From CADEDV01 sp964437415 (GTDB lineage Bacteria; Bacteroidota; Bacteroidia; Chitinophagales; Chitinophagaceae), in NCBI GenBank assembly GCA_964437415.1, contig CAYTGN010000001.1, forward strand, positions 1 through 64,000: DNA of 64,000 bases, given 5' to 3'. The translations under genes and the position numbers were made by a program. The notes under the pieces are model-generated. The model was not told the origin of the DNA. It did not search any database and was given only the letters and a program-made list of their open reading frames with translations. Positions 1 to 8,952 of this stretch are shown piece after piece; the first letter of the stretch is position 1; each line of letters starts with the position of its first letter.

Positions 1-44
1 TATTGCTTGCAAAGTACGAGGAAATAATTTGAATTAGCAAAGCG

Positions 45-69
45 GAAAACCTTGCATAGGAGGTTTTTT
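45..69 (+). terminator. Intrinsic terminator of a gene upstream of the window
   Basis: AAAACC (46-51) pairs with GGTTTT (62-67) across a 10-nt loop and runs into a T tract. It would end a plus-strand transcript that starts left of the window. The rest of 70-247 holds no gene that I can support. Confidence 0.5.
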
Positions 70-247
70 GCTTATAAGGAGATTTTAATTTCCACAGCTA
101 ACAATATTCATTTTCACCTGCAAAGCAATATTTACTGGCAACGTGGGGTGGGCTTTTGGTGCTTTTCTTCCACAGGTCTCCATCATTTTGGCACGATAAT
201 GGAAAATGAGGGTGCAAGTAAATAATCTTCAGGTAAAATCAGATGTT

Positions 248-715
248 ATGAGAAAAGTCTTTGTATTAGCAATGGCCTTGTTTATCATGCATGCATCACA
301 GGCCCAAAGCAGCAGCACCAACAGTTCTTCTTATGAAACCGCCCTTGGTGTGAAAGTTTGGGATGGCGGCGGCATCTCTTTAAAACATTTTTTCTCAGGT
401 AATAATGCCGGTGAGTTCATCGGTTATTTCTGGAGACAGGGATTCCGCATCACCGGTCTTTATGAAATACACGGCGATTTTAACGGGGCGCCGGGATTGA
501 AATGGTATATCGGGCCGGGGGCACATATCGGTTTTTATAATAACCGCAACGGTAACGGCAGTTTTGTAGGTATTGACGGGGTGCTGGGTCTTGATTATAA
601 ATTCCGCGGAGCGCCGATCAATATGTCCATAGACTGGCAACCTTCATTTGAGTTTGGCGACAACCGTGGTTTCTATGGAAACTGGGGAGGGCTTGGAATC
701 CGTTACACATTCTAA
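248..715 (+). CDS. Small outer-membrane beta-barrel-like protein
   Basis: A 155-residue secreted protein of unknown function. I chose the ATG at 248 over the upstream ATG at 206 because it places a normal signal peptide (MRKVFVLAMALF, ending SQAQ near residue 20) at the N-terminus. The mature part is rich in Gly and aromatic residues in alternating strands and ends in GIRYTF; a C-terminal aromatic residue is typical of outer-membrane barrels. This resembles the small barrel proteins common in Chitinophagaceae, and the outer-membrane location is inferred. It is a single gene, followed closely by a good terminator. No ligand or function can be assigned. Confidence 0.7.
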   Translation: MRKVFVLAMALFIMHASQAQSSSTNSSSYETALGVKVWDGGGISLKHFFSGNNAGEFIGYFWRQGFRITGLYEIHGDFNGAPGLKWYIGPGAHIGFYNNRNGNGSFVGIDGVLGLDYKFRGAPINMSIDWQPSFEFGDNRGFYGNWGGLGIRYTF

Positions 716-736
716 CATATATCGGTTCGTTTATCA

Positions 737-773
737 CTTGTGCCGCGGTCATTAACGTGGCACAGGTTTTTTT
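737..773 (+). terminator. Intrinsic terminator after the barrel protein gene
   Basis: A 10-bp stem (737-746 with 757-766, two G-T wobbles) with a 10-nt loop, followed by seven T. The minus-strand kynA stop codon falls on the end of the T run. Confidence 0.85.
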
Positions 774-1866
774 ATGAAACAAATCCAAGTCTTATTTCCA
801 TCTCATGGCTTAAGGCCGGAAGTTTTCTTCTTTCAATAAGAAAACTGTTCAGTTGTGCTATTTCCCGGAATATATAATGTTTATCAGCCGCTGCTTTCAG
901 GTAGTCTTTGCCGCTGCTGCCTCCGGTGCCGATACGGGTGCCGATCATGCGGTGCACCATGTTCATGTGGCGGTATCGCCAGGAACTGAGCTGTTCATCA
1001 ATTTCAAGCAAACTGTTCAGCAGTTGAAAAGGTAGTTGCAGCATCGGGTAGCTCCTGTAGAGCATGATGAACAATGCGGCTCTTGAAGCAGCGGGGGAAA
1101 GATTTCTTTCTGTTGGGGTTGCGTTGTTCAGGAAAACAGCATCAAAAGCTGCAAGGTTATTTTTTTCAGCTTCGGCAAGGCTGTTTTGATATTGAAAGCG
1201 GTATTCGGCCCAGAATGGATGCACGGTATCTTTTGATTGCTGCATCTTAAAATTTTTCCAGTTTGCCTCTTCATCAAAGAAAGGCATCCGTTCCAGCCAG
1301 CTATTCAGCAATTCAAGAAGGGAATTATCGCCTTCCGCTTTTTTAATAATAGCTACATGTTCTTGTTTCAACTGGGATGTGTAGTATTCTTTCCCGTGCC
1401 GGTGCTCAAATTTCAGCCCCAGTTTGGCTTCCAGTTCTTTGAACTGCCAGCTTTGAAAACCGGAGGCCGGCCGCAGCATATCCCTGAAGTCTAAAAAATC
1501 CATTGGCGTCATGGTCTCCATGATATCAATCTGGTGAACCAGCACCCGTAAGATGGTAACACAACGGTTGAGACGATGCACCACAGTTTGCAGTTCAGGA
1601 GAATTATCGTTCAGCGCCGGTTTGCGTAATATAGCAACAATTGAATCCGCTTCATGGTGCAGTTGTTTGAACCAAAGTTCATAAGCCTGGTGAATGACGA
1701 TGAAGAGCATTTCATCATGCGCCGGCAGGTTTTGCTTATCGCTTTCGGGAAACTGTGCGTTAAGAATTTTATCTAACTGCAGGTAATCGTGGTAATGAAC
1801 TTCGGCAGGCATCGGGTGCTTTTCTGCAAATTTAGTAACGTATGCCATACCTCTGAGGTATGGCAT
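772..1866 (-). CDS. kynA: Tryptophan 2,3-dioxygenase
   Basis: Haem enzyme that opens the indole ring of L-tryptophan to N-formylkynurenine, the first step of the kynurenine pathway. The 364-residue product carries the family signatures: HDEMLFIVIHQAYELWFKQL near residue 50, MTPMDFLDFRDMLRPASGFQ near 120, and RHMNMVHRMIGTRIGTGGSSG near the C-terminus, which contains the haem-ligand His and the substrate loop. It lies 5 bp downstream of purD on the same strand, so the two are probably co-transcribed. The start is uncertain: an ATG at 1866 or an in-frame ATG at 1848. Both lie inside a perfect 33-nt inverted repeat (1838-1870), so the first ten codons are part of a possible hairpin. No other kynurenine-pathway gene is in the window. 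Confidence 0.95.
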   Translation of the reverse strand: MPYLRGMAYVTKFAEKHPMPAEVHYHDYLQLDKILNAQFPESDKQNLPAHDEMLFIVIHQAYELWFKQLHHEADSIVAILRKPALNDNSPELQTVVHRLNRCVTILRVLVHQIDIMETMTPMDFLDFRDMLRPASGFQSWQFKELEAKLGLKFEHRHGKEYYTSQLKQEHVAIIKKAEGDNSLLELLNSWLERMPFFDEEANWKNFKMQQSKDTVHPFWAEYRFQYQNSLAEAEKNNLAAFDAVFLNNATPTERNLSPAASRAALFIMLYRSYPMLQLPFQLLNSLLEIDEQLSSWRYRHMNMVHRMIGTRIGTGGSSGKDYLKAAADKHYIFREIAQLNSFLIERRKLPALSHEMEIRLGFVS

Positions 1867-1870
1867 ACGT
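1838..1870. repeat. Perfect 16+1+16 inverted repeat over the kynA start
   Basis: ACGTATGCCATACCTC (1838-1853) is the exact reverse complement of 1855-1870, with one T at 1854 between them. It begins 2 bp from the purD stop codon and covers both candidate kynA start codons. In RNA it could fold to a stem of about 14 bp that hides the kynA start; in DNA it could be a dimer-binding operator. Confidence 0.9.
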
Positions 1871-1871
1871 A

Positions 1872-3155
1872 TTATCTGAACTCATACCCGATATCGGTCC
1901 GGTAATAAATACCATCATAACTGATATGGTCGAGCACATCTAATGAAGTATTAACGGCTTCGGAAATATCTTTTCCATAAGATGTGACACAAAGCACACG
2001 GCCACCATTCGTTACTATTTTGCCGTCTTCTTCCTGTTTGGTGCCGGCATGAAAGATGAGGGATTGTTTGCCGTATTTGCCATCCAGCCCCGTGATCTCG
2101 TATCCTTTTTCATAGCCGGTGGGATAGCCGCGGCTCACTGCCATCACTGTGGCTGCTGCTCTTTCATCCACCCGCAGCACCACCTGGTCCAGTTCTTTTT
2201 GCGTGGCGGCCACACACAGACCCACAAGATCGGTTTCTATACGGGCCATCACCACTTCTGTTTCCGGGTCGCCCATGCGGCAGTTGTATTCGATCACATA
2301 CGGATCGCCATTCACATTAATGAGACCGAAGAAAACAAAGCCGGTGTATTCAATTCCTTCTTTATGTAATCCGTTTATCGTGGGTTTGATGATCCGTTCT
2401 TCCACTTTATACATAAAACCGGGTGTGGCAAAGGGTAGTGGGCTCACAGCACCCATGCCGCCAGTATTCAATCCTTTGTCACCCTCTTTTATTCTTTTAT
2501 AGTCCTTTGCTTCCGGCAGCAGCAGGTAATTTTTACCATCGGTGATAACAAATACACTTAGCTCAATGCCTTCTAAAAATTCTTCCACCACCACTTTTTT
2601 ACTGGCTTCGCCAAACTTCGCCTCCTGTATCATCAGTTCAAATTCCGCAATGGCTTCCACATGGCTGTTGCAAATGGCCACTCCTTTTCCGGCTGCCAGT
2701 CCATCGGCTTTTACAACGATGGGCAGGGAATGTTGCTGCAGGTATTTCACCCCTTCAGCATAGTTCTCCATTGTAAATTCCCTGTAGGCGGCCGTGGGAA
2801 TATTATGCCGCATCATAAACTGCTTGGCAAAAGCCTTGCTGCCTTCTAATTGGGCGCCTTGTCTGGAAGGGCCGATAAAGAAAATGTCTTTTAATTTTTC
2901 ATTGGCCTTAAAGTGATCGTAAATACCATTTACCAGGGGCTCTTCGGGTCCCACCACCACCATTTCAATTTTTTCCTGCAGGCAGAAATTGCCAACGGCT
3001 TCAAAATCGTTGATGTCAAGGTCTGCGTTGATGCCACATTGGGCCGTGCCGGGGTTGCCGGGGGCGATGTAAAGGGGGTTGGCCCATACACTTTGGTTGA
3101 GTTTCCAGGCAAGGGCATGTTCCCTGCCGCCAGAGCCTAATAAAAGAATTCGCAT
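1872..3155 (-). CDS. purD: Phosphoribosylamine--glycine ligase
   Basis: ATP-grasp enzyme of de novo purine synthesis, joining 5-phosphoribosylamine and glycine to give GAR. At 427 residues it has the normal length. It begins MRILLLGSGGREHALAWKL, the N-terminal nucleotide-binding signature, has the ATP-grasp core around PIVVKADGLAAGKGV (near residue 145), and the family motif EYNCRMGDPETE near residue 290. It is divergent from the POT transporter gene at 3299 and upstream of kynA on the same strand. It is the only purine-synthesis gene here. Confidence 0.97.
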   Translation of the reverse strand: MRILLLGSGGREHALAWKLNQSVWANPLYIAPGNPGTAQCGINADLDINDFEAVGNFCLQEKIEMVVVGPEEPLVNGIYDHFKANEKLKDIFFIGPSRQGAQLEGSKAFAKQFMMRHNIPTAAYREFTMENYAEGVKYLQQHSLPIVVKADGLAAGKGVAICNSHVEAIAEFELMIQEAKFGEASKKVVVEEFLEGIELSVFVITDGKNYLLLPEAKDYKRIKEGDKGLNTGGMGAVSPLPFATPGFMYKVEERIIKPTINGLHKEGIEYTGFVFFGLINVNGDPYVIEYNCRMGDPETEVVMARIETDLVGLCVAATQKELDQVVLRVDERAAATVMAVSRGYPTGYEKGYEITGLDGKYGKQSLIFHAGTKQEEDGKIVTNGGRVLCVTSYGKDISEAVNTSLDVLDHISYDGIYYRTDIGYEFR

Positions 3156-3298
3156 GGGTTGCTACAGTTAGATACTAAGAGTTGCGAATATCGTATGATT
3201 GCTAAAGATAGTTTGAAAAAATTTGGGAGTGGTCAATTTTCTGTATTTTGGTTGCTTACAAACGGTTATTGCTTTGATTGTAAACTAAAACAAATTGT

Positions 3299-4975
3299 AT
3301 GAATGCAACTGCAACGACAGGCCGCCACCCAAAAGCACTATATGTTCTCTTCTTCACCGAAATGTGGGAACGATTTGCTTACTATTTAATGGTAGGCATT
3401 CTGTTTTTGTATATGACTGATACTACTACTGGCGGGAAAGGGTTTTCTGGCAAAATCGGCGCTGATATAGTTGGTAGTTTTATCGCATTGGTTTACCTGA
3501 CGCCATTTATCGGTGGTTTGATTGCCGATAGGTATCTTGGGTATGTCAAATCTATTTTTCTTGGCGGGTCATTAATGGCTGCAGGCTATTTGGGGCTTTC
3601 ATTACCTGGTGATACGGCCATGTTTGTTTCGTTGTCGCTGATTATTGTTGGTAACGGTTTTTTCAAACCTAATATTTCCACACTGCTGGGTAATATCTAC
3701 AACCGTGAGGATTTAAAGCCTTTAAAAGACAATGCTTATAATATCTTTTACATGGGTATTAATATCGGCGCCTTTGTCTGCAATTTCGTTGCAGCTTTTC
3801 TTCGTAATAAATATGGATGGGGATGGGCTTTTGCTGCAGCAGGAATCGGGCTTATCATCGGGATGATCATTCTTGCTGCCGCCATGAAGGATAAGGATAT
3901 AAAGTCTGCCGATGTAAAAAAGCCGGTGCAGGCAGAGGATATGACTTTAACCCAGATTTTAGGAACGGTATTTCTTCCGGCAATAATTGCTGCCGCAATC
4001 GGGTGGTTTGTTCCAAAAGAGATTTTTGGAATGCCTATCATGGGCACACAGGCCAATGATGCATTCATTTTTGCCTGTTTACCCATCATTGCTTTTTATA
4101 TTTCGTTGTGGGTTCGGGCAAAAGGCCAGGACAAAAAGGGGATTGGCGCTTTATTATTCATTTTTGCCATTGCCATTGCATTCTGGACTATTTATAATCA
4201 AAACTCAACCGGCCTGACACTTTGGGCAGAAAAACATACCGACAGGCAGGCCTCAGAGACGACAGCTAAAATAACCGGCGCAATTTTTCCCATGCAAAAA
4301 GTAACTGATACTCCCCGCCTGGTAAATAAGCTGGATGCCTATATGCGGGTAGTGAAAGACGATAGTGGTAAAGTGATACAAGAAATGGGACCAGATCCCT
4401 ACTTTGTGAATGTTCCGAAAGATCAGTGGCCACAGGGTAAAGAGGTGAAACTGACCAATACAGAATTGTTCCAGTCAATCAATCCATTGTTTATCGTATT
4501 ACTCACATTGTTCTTTGTTCCTTTTTTCAGCTGGCTGCGTAAACGAAACAAAGAGCCAACGACCATGTCTAAATTTGGAATGGCATTGTTTATCTCTGGC
4601 TTGTCTGCATTGGTGATGGTGTTTGCGATCATGTCTGTTCCGTCTATTTACACACACAAGGCGTCAGCTATCTGGCTTTGGCTTACTTATTTCATTTTTA
4701 CAATCAGTGAAATTTTTCTTAGCCCGATGGGTCTTTCACTGGTGTCAAAACTGTCGCCGGCCAGGTTAACCTCGTTGTTAATGGGAGGCTGGTTTCTTTC
4801 CACATCTATTGGAGGAAAAGTGGCGGGTGTAATGACAAGCTTCTGGGATGATTTTACGGATAAGAAAATGTTCTTCCTGATATTAGTGGTTGCCGCATTC
4901 ATCGGAGGAATTCTCATTTATTCGAGAATCAAATCCCTGAACCAGATCGTCAAAGACAAAACCGGTTCTGCATAA
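3299..4975 (+). CDS. POT-family proton-dependent oligopeptide transporter
   Basis: Inner-membrane symporter of the POT/PTR family (dipeptide and tripeptide uptake with protons). 558 residues with about 14 hydrophobic segments. The family motif ExxERFxYY is present as EMWERFAYY at residues 21-29, and the second signature NGFFKPNISTLLGN lies near residue 120. A hydrophilic insertion around residues 310-395, between two membrane segments, probably forms an extracytoplasmic domain; such insertions are usual in Bacteroidota members. It has its own terminator and is followed by a paralogue at 5079 and an OPT transporter at 6793. The exact substrate cannot be told from sequence. Confidence 0.93.
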   Translation: MNATATTGRHPKALYVLFFTEMWERFAYYLMVGILFLYMTDTTTGGKGFSGKIGADIVGSFIALVYLTPFIGGLIADRYLGYVKSIFLGGSLMAAGYLGLSLPGDTAMFVSLSLIIVGNGFFKPNISTLLGNIYNREDLKPLKDNAYNIFYMGINIGAFVCNFVAAFLRNKYGWGWAFAAAGIGLIIGMIILAAAMKDKDIKSADVKKPVQAEDMTLTQILGTVFLPAIIAAAIGWFVPKEIFGMPIMGTQANDAFIFACLPIIAFYISLWVRAKGQDKKGIGALLFIFAIAIAFWTIYNQNSTGLTLWAEKHTDRQASETTAKITGAIFPMQKVTDTPRLVNKLDAYMRVVKDDSGKVIQEMGPDPYFVNVPKDQWPQGKEVKLTNTELFQSINPLFIVLLTLFFVPFFSWLRKRNKEPTTMSKFGMALFISGLSALVMVFAIMSVPSIYTHKASAIWLWLTYFIFTISEIFLSPMGLSLVSKLSPARLTSLLMGGWFLSTSIGGKVAGVMTSFWDDFTDKKMFFLILVVAAFIGGILIYSRIKSLNQIVKDKTGSA

Positions 4976-4997
4976 ATTGTTTGCTACTTCATTTAAA

Positions 4998-5030
4998 GGC
5001 GTTCGTCAACTGGCGGACGCCTTTTTCTTT
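4998..5030 (+). terminator. Intrinsic terminator after the first POT gene
   Basis: GGCGTTCG (4998-5005) pairs with CGGACGCC (5014-5021), 8 bp with one wobble and an 8-nt loop, then a T-rich run. Confidence 0.88.
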
Positions 5031-5078
5031 TCCTTACCGGCTGTTTCCACTATCTTTCCTTACTAAAACAATTGCTTC

Positions 5079-6710
5079 ATGTGGAAGAAACATCCAAAAG
5101 CTCTGCCATTTTTGTTCTTTTCTGAAATGTGGGAACGCTTTGGCTACTACCTGATGATCGGGATATTTACGCTGTACCTGAAAGATGTTAAGGCGGGTTA
5201 TGCAATGACCGAGGCTGAATCGGCTGATTTATACGGTACTTTCATCGCTCTTGTATTCCTCACTCCTTTTATTGGCGGATTGCTGGCCGACCGTTATCTC
5301 GGTTATCGCCGGTCCATCATCATGGGCGGTTTGATGATGGGGGCTGGTTATTGCCTGATGTCGGTACACAGCCTGCCTATGTTATACCTGTCCATGACGT
5401 TAGTGATATTGGGTAATGGGTTTTTCAAACCGAATATTTCCACCTTGCTGGGTAATGTTTATACCACTCCCCAATATGTAAAACAGAAAGACGATGGTTA
5501 TAACATCTTCTATATGGGCATCAACATCGGCGCATTCATCTGTAATTTCTTTGGCGCTGCTCTATACATTGTTTATGGCTGGGGCGCTGCGTTTATTGCT
5601 GCAGGTGTGGGGATGTTTTTGGGAGTGATCATTTTTCTCGCAGGCACAAAACACTATAAGGCGTTCGATATCAAAAAAGGAGTTGGGGAAAATGACATGT
5701 CAATGACCCGCATTGTTGTGACCATTTTTGTTCCTTCTGTTGTGGCGGGCATTCTGGGCTGGCTGATTCCTGGTAATCTTGTCGGGTCGGATTCTACAGA
5801 CGCCTTTTTATTCGCATGTTTACCGGTCATCTATTTTTATACTTCTCTTTATTTCAGGGCAAACAAAGATGAGAAAAGACCCATTGCTGCATTGCTGGCC
5901 ATTTTTGCGGTGGTGGTGATGTTTTGGGCGGTATTCAAACAAAACGGATCTGCGCTGAATACATGGGCAGATCGCTATACAAACCGGGAAGTAACGGGTG
6001 TGGCACAGACCGTTTTTGAAAAACTAAATTTTGCACAAACTGTTTCATATAAGAAGGATTCTGTTGCAAAGTATGATGATCAGTTCAGGCTGCAGAAAGA
6101 AAACGGTGAAGTAATAAAGGAATTCAATTTTCCCGTCTATTTCAAAAACATTCCTGAGAATAAAAAACCTGCCGACGGAGATGCCGTAAGCCTATGGGCA
6201 ACCAATCTCAGCCAGTCTATTAACCCGGGCTGGGTTATCCTCTTAACACCACTGATAGTTGCTTTTTTTACATGGATGCGCCGGAGAAATAAGGAACCAT
6301 CAACGGCTACAAAGATTGCATTCGGTCTTTTCATTTCCGGGTTATCTGCTTTAGTGATGGTGGGAGCCGTTTATGCCAGTCATAACGGCACTGAAAAGGC
6401 AAGTGTGTTGTGGCTGATCTCGAGTTATGGTGTGATTACCATAGGGGAATTATTATTAAGTCCGATGGGTTTATCACTGGTGTCAAAACTGAGTCCTGTA
6501 CGTATTACATCTCTGATGATGGGTGGCTGGTTTCTTGCCACATCTATAGGGAATAAACTATCAGGTGTGTTGTCATCTATGTGGGACCAATATAACCATA
6601 AAGCCGGTTTCTTCTGGCTCAATTTCGCTTTGCTGATGGTGGCAGCCGTTATGTGTTTTGCGATGCTGAAATGGCTTAACAAGATAATGAAGGAAAAAGG
6701 TGTGAGCTAG
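5079..6710 (+). CDS. POT-family proton-dependent oligopeptide transporter (paralogue)
   Basis: Second POT/PTR peptide symporter, 543 residues, clearly homologous over its length to the gene at 3299: EMWERFGYY at residues 16-24, NGFFKPNISTLLGN in the same position, and the same C-terminal block SPMGLSLVSKLSP. The extracytoplasmic insertion near residues 300-380 is the most divergent part, which fits a difference in substrate preference or partner rather than mechanism. Tandem duplication is the simplest explanation. A terminator follows, so each copy seems to be its own transcription unit. Confidence 0.93.
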   Translation: MWKKHPKALPFLFFSEMWERFGYYLMIGIFTLYLKDVKAGYAMTEAESADLYGTFIALVFLTPFIGGLLADRYLGYRRSIIMGGLMMGAGYCLMSVHSLPMLYLSMTLVILGNGFFKPNISTLLGNVYTTPQYVKQKDDGYNIFYMGINIGAFICNFFGAALYIVYGWGAAFIAAGVGMFLGVIIFLAGTKHYKAFDIKKGVGENDMSMTRIVVTIFVPSVVAGILGWLIPGNLVGSDSTDAFLFACLPVIYFYTSLYFRANKDEKRPIAALLAIFAVVVMFWAVFKQNGSALNTWADRYTNREVTGVAQTVFEKLNFAQTVSYKKDSVAKYDDQFRLQKENGEVIKEFNFPVYFKNIPENKKPADGDAVSLWATNLSQSINPGWVILLTPLIVAFFTWMRRRNKEPSTATKIAFGLFISGLSALVMVGAVYASHNGTEKASVLWLISSYGVITIGELLLSPMGLSLVSKLSPVRITSLMMGGWFLATSIGNKLSGVLSSMWDQYNHKAGFFWLNFALLMVAAVMCFAMLKWLNKIMKEKGVS

Positions 6711-6731
6711 GCAAAGAAATAACTTCATCGG

Positions 6732-6763
6732 AAAGCCATGAACTAACTCTCATGGCTTTTTTC
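6732..6763 (+). terminator. Intrinsic terminator after the second POT gene
   Basis: AAAGCCATGA (6732-6741) and its exact complement TCATGGCTTT (6750-6759) form a 10-bp stem with an 8-nt loop, followed by T residues. Confidence 0.88.
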
Positions 6764-6792
6764 TTATCTTCCCTTTTGCAAAACCAACTGCT

Positions 6793-8871
6793 ATGTCAGA
6801 CAAGCAAAACACATTCAAACCCTTTGTGGCGCCGGATGATAAGATGGCGGAGTTTACCATCAAATCAGTGCTCACAGGAGCTGCATTTGGTATCATCTTC
6901 GGGGCAGCCACGGTGTACCTGGCCCTGAAAGCAGGACTAACAGTTTCAGCATCCATTCCCATTGCTGTTATTGCCATCACTCTCGGTAGAAAATTTCTTC
7001 GCACCACCATTTTGGAAAATAATATCATCCAGACAACGGGCAGCGCCGGCGAAAGTGTGGCAGCAGGGGTGGTATTCACTTTGCCGGGTTTTATCTTTCT
7101 GAGTGATGCCAGCAGCGCTAACTTCTTTAATTATTTCACTATCCTGATATTGGCCATTTTTGGTGGCATCCTGGGAACTCTGATGATGATACCGCTTCGC
7201 CGATCTCTGATTGTAAAAGAACATGGCACATTACCATATCCGGAAGGAACAGCCTGTGCCTCTGTATTAAAAGCAGGTGAAAGAGGCGGTGATTTTGCAA
7301 AGACAGCCTTTATGGGACTGGGTTTTGCTTTTGGTTATGCGATACTGCAAAAAATATTTCATGTCATTGCAGAAACACCAGCTTTCATGACCAAGCAGGC
7401 CGAACGGTTTTTCCCATCCGCCAAAGTGAGCGGTGAGATCACACCGGAGTATATGGGTGTGGGTTACATCATCGGACCCAAAATTGCCGGTGTGCTGGTT
7501 GCCGGTGGTGTGCTGAGTTGGTTTGTGTTTACTCCGTTGCTGGCAAGTTTATTAAGCGATAACGGCGATATAATTGCAGCACAACTAGTAAAATTGGGCT
7601 ACTGGGATGATATTACTAAACCAGGACCAGGAAATGCCGGTGGCTGGGATCCCGCTACACAAAGTTTTAATGATTGGTCGGTTGCTATCTACAGAGCATA
7701 TATCCGCCAAATTGGAGCAGGAGCAGTCGCAGCAGGCGGTTTTATCACACTGATAAAAACAATTCCAACAATCATCTCTTCTTTTAAGGGAAGCCTTGGT
7801 TCATTAAAGAAAGACGGTGTTGCCGCAGCATCAGGAAATATTCCCCGTACTGAAAGAGATCTCTCCATGAAAGTGGTGGGCATCGGCAGTTTGATCTTAA
7901 TACTGGTTATTGCATTAATGCCCGGAACACTGATTCCCGGAAGTAATATAGGCAGCAAACTGTTGCTGGGCATCCTGGTTATCATCTTCGGTGCCTTTTT
8001 CGTAACGGTATCATCCCGTATCGTTGGATTGATTGGTTCATCCAACAATCCTATTTCAGGAATGACCATTGCCACACTGATGGGCACCTGCCTCATCTTT
8101 ATTGCTGTGAAATGGACAGGACATATTTACGAACCCATGGCATTGGTGGTGGGTGGAATGATCTGTATTGCCGCTGCCAATGCGGGGGCTACATCACAGG
8201 ATTTAAAGACCGGGTATATTGTCGGCGCTACACCAAAATATCAACAGCTTGCTTTATTTGTAGGGGTAATTGTTTCTTCACTCGCTATCGGCGCCACCAT
8301 ACAAATACTTGATGCACCGACAGAAGCTATGCGTCTCCAGGGAATTGAACATGCCATCGGCACCGATACTTATCCGGCTCCGCAGGGAACATTGATGGCA
8401 ACACTGATCAAAGGAATTTTATCGTTTAATCTTGACTGGCAGTTTGTACTGGTGGGAGTATTCATTGCCATTGTTATTGAATTGTGCGGCATCAAAGCGT
8501 TGAGTTTTGCTATTGGTATATACCTGCCATTGTCAACCACACTGCCCATTTTCATCGGCGGTGCCATTCGTGGTTTGGTGGAGTGGAGACAAAAAAGGAA
8601 AAAGATTGAAATAGCACCGGAGGAAGAAGACCTTGGTAAAGGCAATCTTTTTGCAACAGGGCTTGTGGCCGGCGGTGCATTAGCCGGGGTATTGGTGGCC
8701 TTCCTTTCTGCAAATGATAAAGTGAGTGCAAAGCTGGCCAATGTAAATGCAGAACACGGATTGACCAATATGCTGGGAGGGGGAGAAGGTTACAAATGGT
8801 TAGGCGTTGCCTTCTTTACACTGATGGGCTTTGTGCTTTACCGCATCGCTACCAGCAAAAGGAAAAGTTGA
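6793..8871 (+). CDS. OPT-family oligopeptide transporter
   Basis: Inner-membrane transporter of the OPT superfamily, 692 residues with about 15-16 hydrophobic segments. Recognisable features are the N-terminal LTGAAFGIIFGAATVYLALK segment, the QTTGSAGESVAAGVVFTLP stretch near residue 80, the PYPEGTACASVLKAG motif near residue 150 and the NPISGMTIATL segment near 415. Family members carry peptides or metal-chelate complexes. Its position after two peptide symporters favours peptides, but that is inference. A bidirectional terminator separates it from the convergent DUF1501 gene. Confidence 0.92.
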   Translation: MSDKQNTFKPFVAPDDKMAEFTIKSVLTGAAFGIIFGAATVYLALKAGLTVSASIPIAVIAITLGRKFLRTTILENNIIQTTGSAGESVAAGVVFTLPGFIFLSDASSANFFNYFTILILAIFGGILGTLMMIPLRRSLIVKEHGTLPYPEGTACASVLKAGERGGDFAKTAFMGLGFAFGYAILQKIFHVIAETPAFMTKQAERFFPSAKVSGEITPEYMGVGYIIGPKIAGVLVAGGVLSWFVFTPLLASLLSDNGDIIAAQLVKLGYWDDITKPGPGNAGGWDPATQSFNDWSVAIYRAYIRQIGAGAVAAGGFITLIKTIPTIISSFKGSLGSLKKDGVAAASGNIPRTERDLSMKVVGIGSLILILVIALMPGTLIPGSNIGSKLLLGILVIIFGAFFVTVSSRIVGLIGSSNNPISGMTIATLMGTCLIFIAVKWTGHIYEPMALVVGGMICIAAANAGATSQDLKTGYIVGATPKYQQLALFVGVIVSSLAIGATIQILDAPTEAMRLQGIEHAIGTDTYPAPQGTLMATLIKGILSFNLDWQFVLVGVFIAIVIELCGIKALSFAIGIYLPLSTTLPIFIGGAIRGLVEWRQKRKKIEIAPEEEDLGKGNLFATGLVAGGALAGVLVAFLSANDKVSAKLANVNAEHGLTNMLGGGEGYKWLGVAFFTLMGFVLYRIATSKRKS

Positions 8872-8890
8872 TTGGTTGAAAAAATAAAAC

Positions 8891-8926
8891 AAACTCCCTT
8901 CTTGTTTGAAACGAGAAGGGAGTTTT
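8891..8926. terminator. Bidirectional terminator between convergent genes
   Basis: AAACTCCCTTCT (8891-8902) is the exact complement of AGAAGGGAGTTT (8914-8925), a 12-bp stem with an 11-nt loop. T residues follow on the plus strand and an A-rich stretch precedes it, so it can work in both directions. Confidence 0.85.
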
Positions 8927-8952
8927 AGTTTCCGGATACGGATCGCTATATC

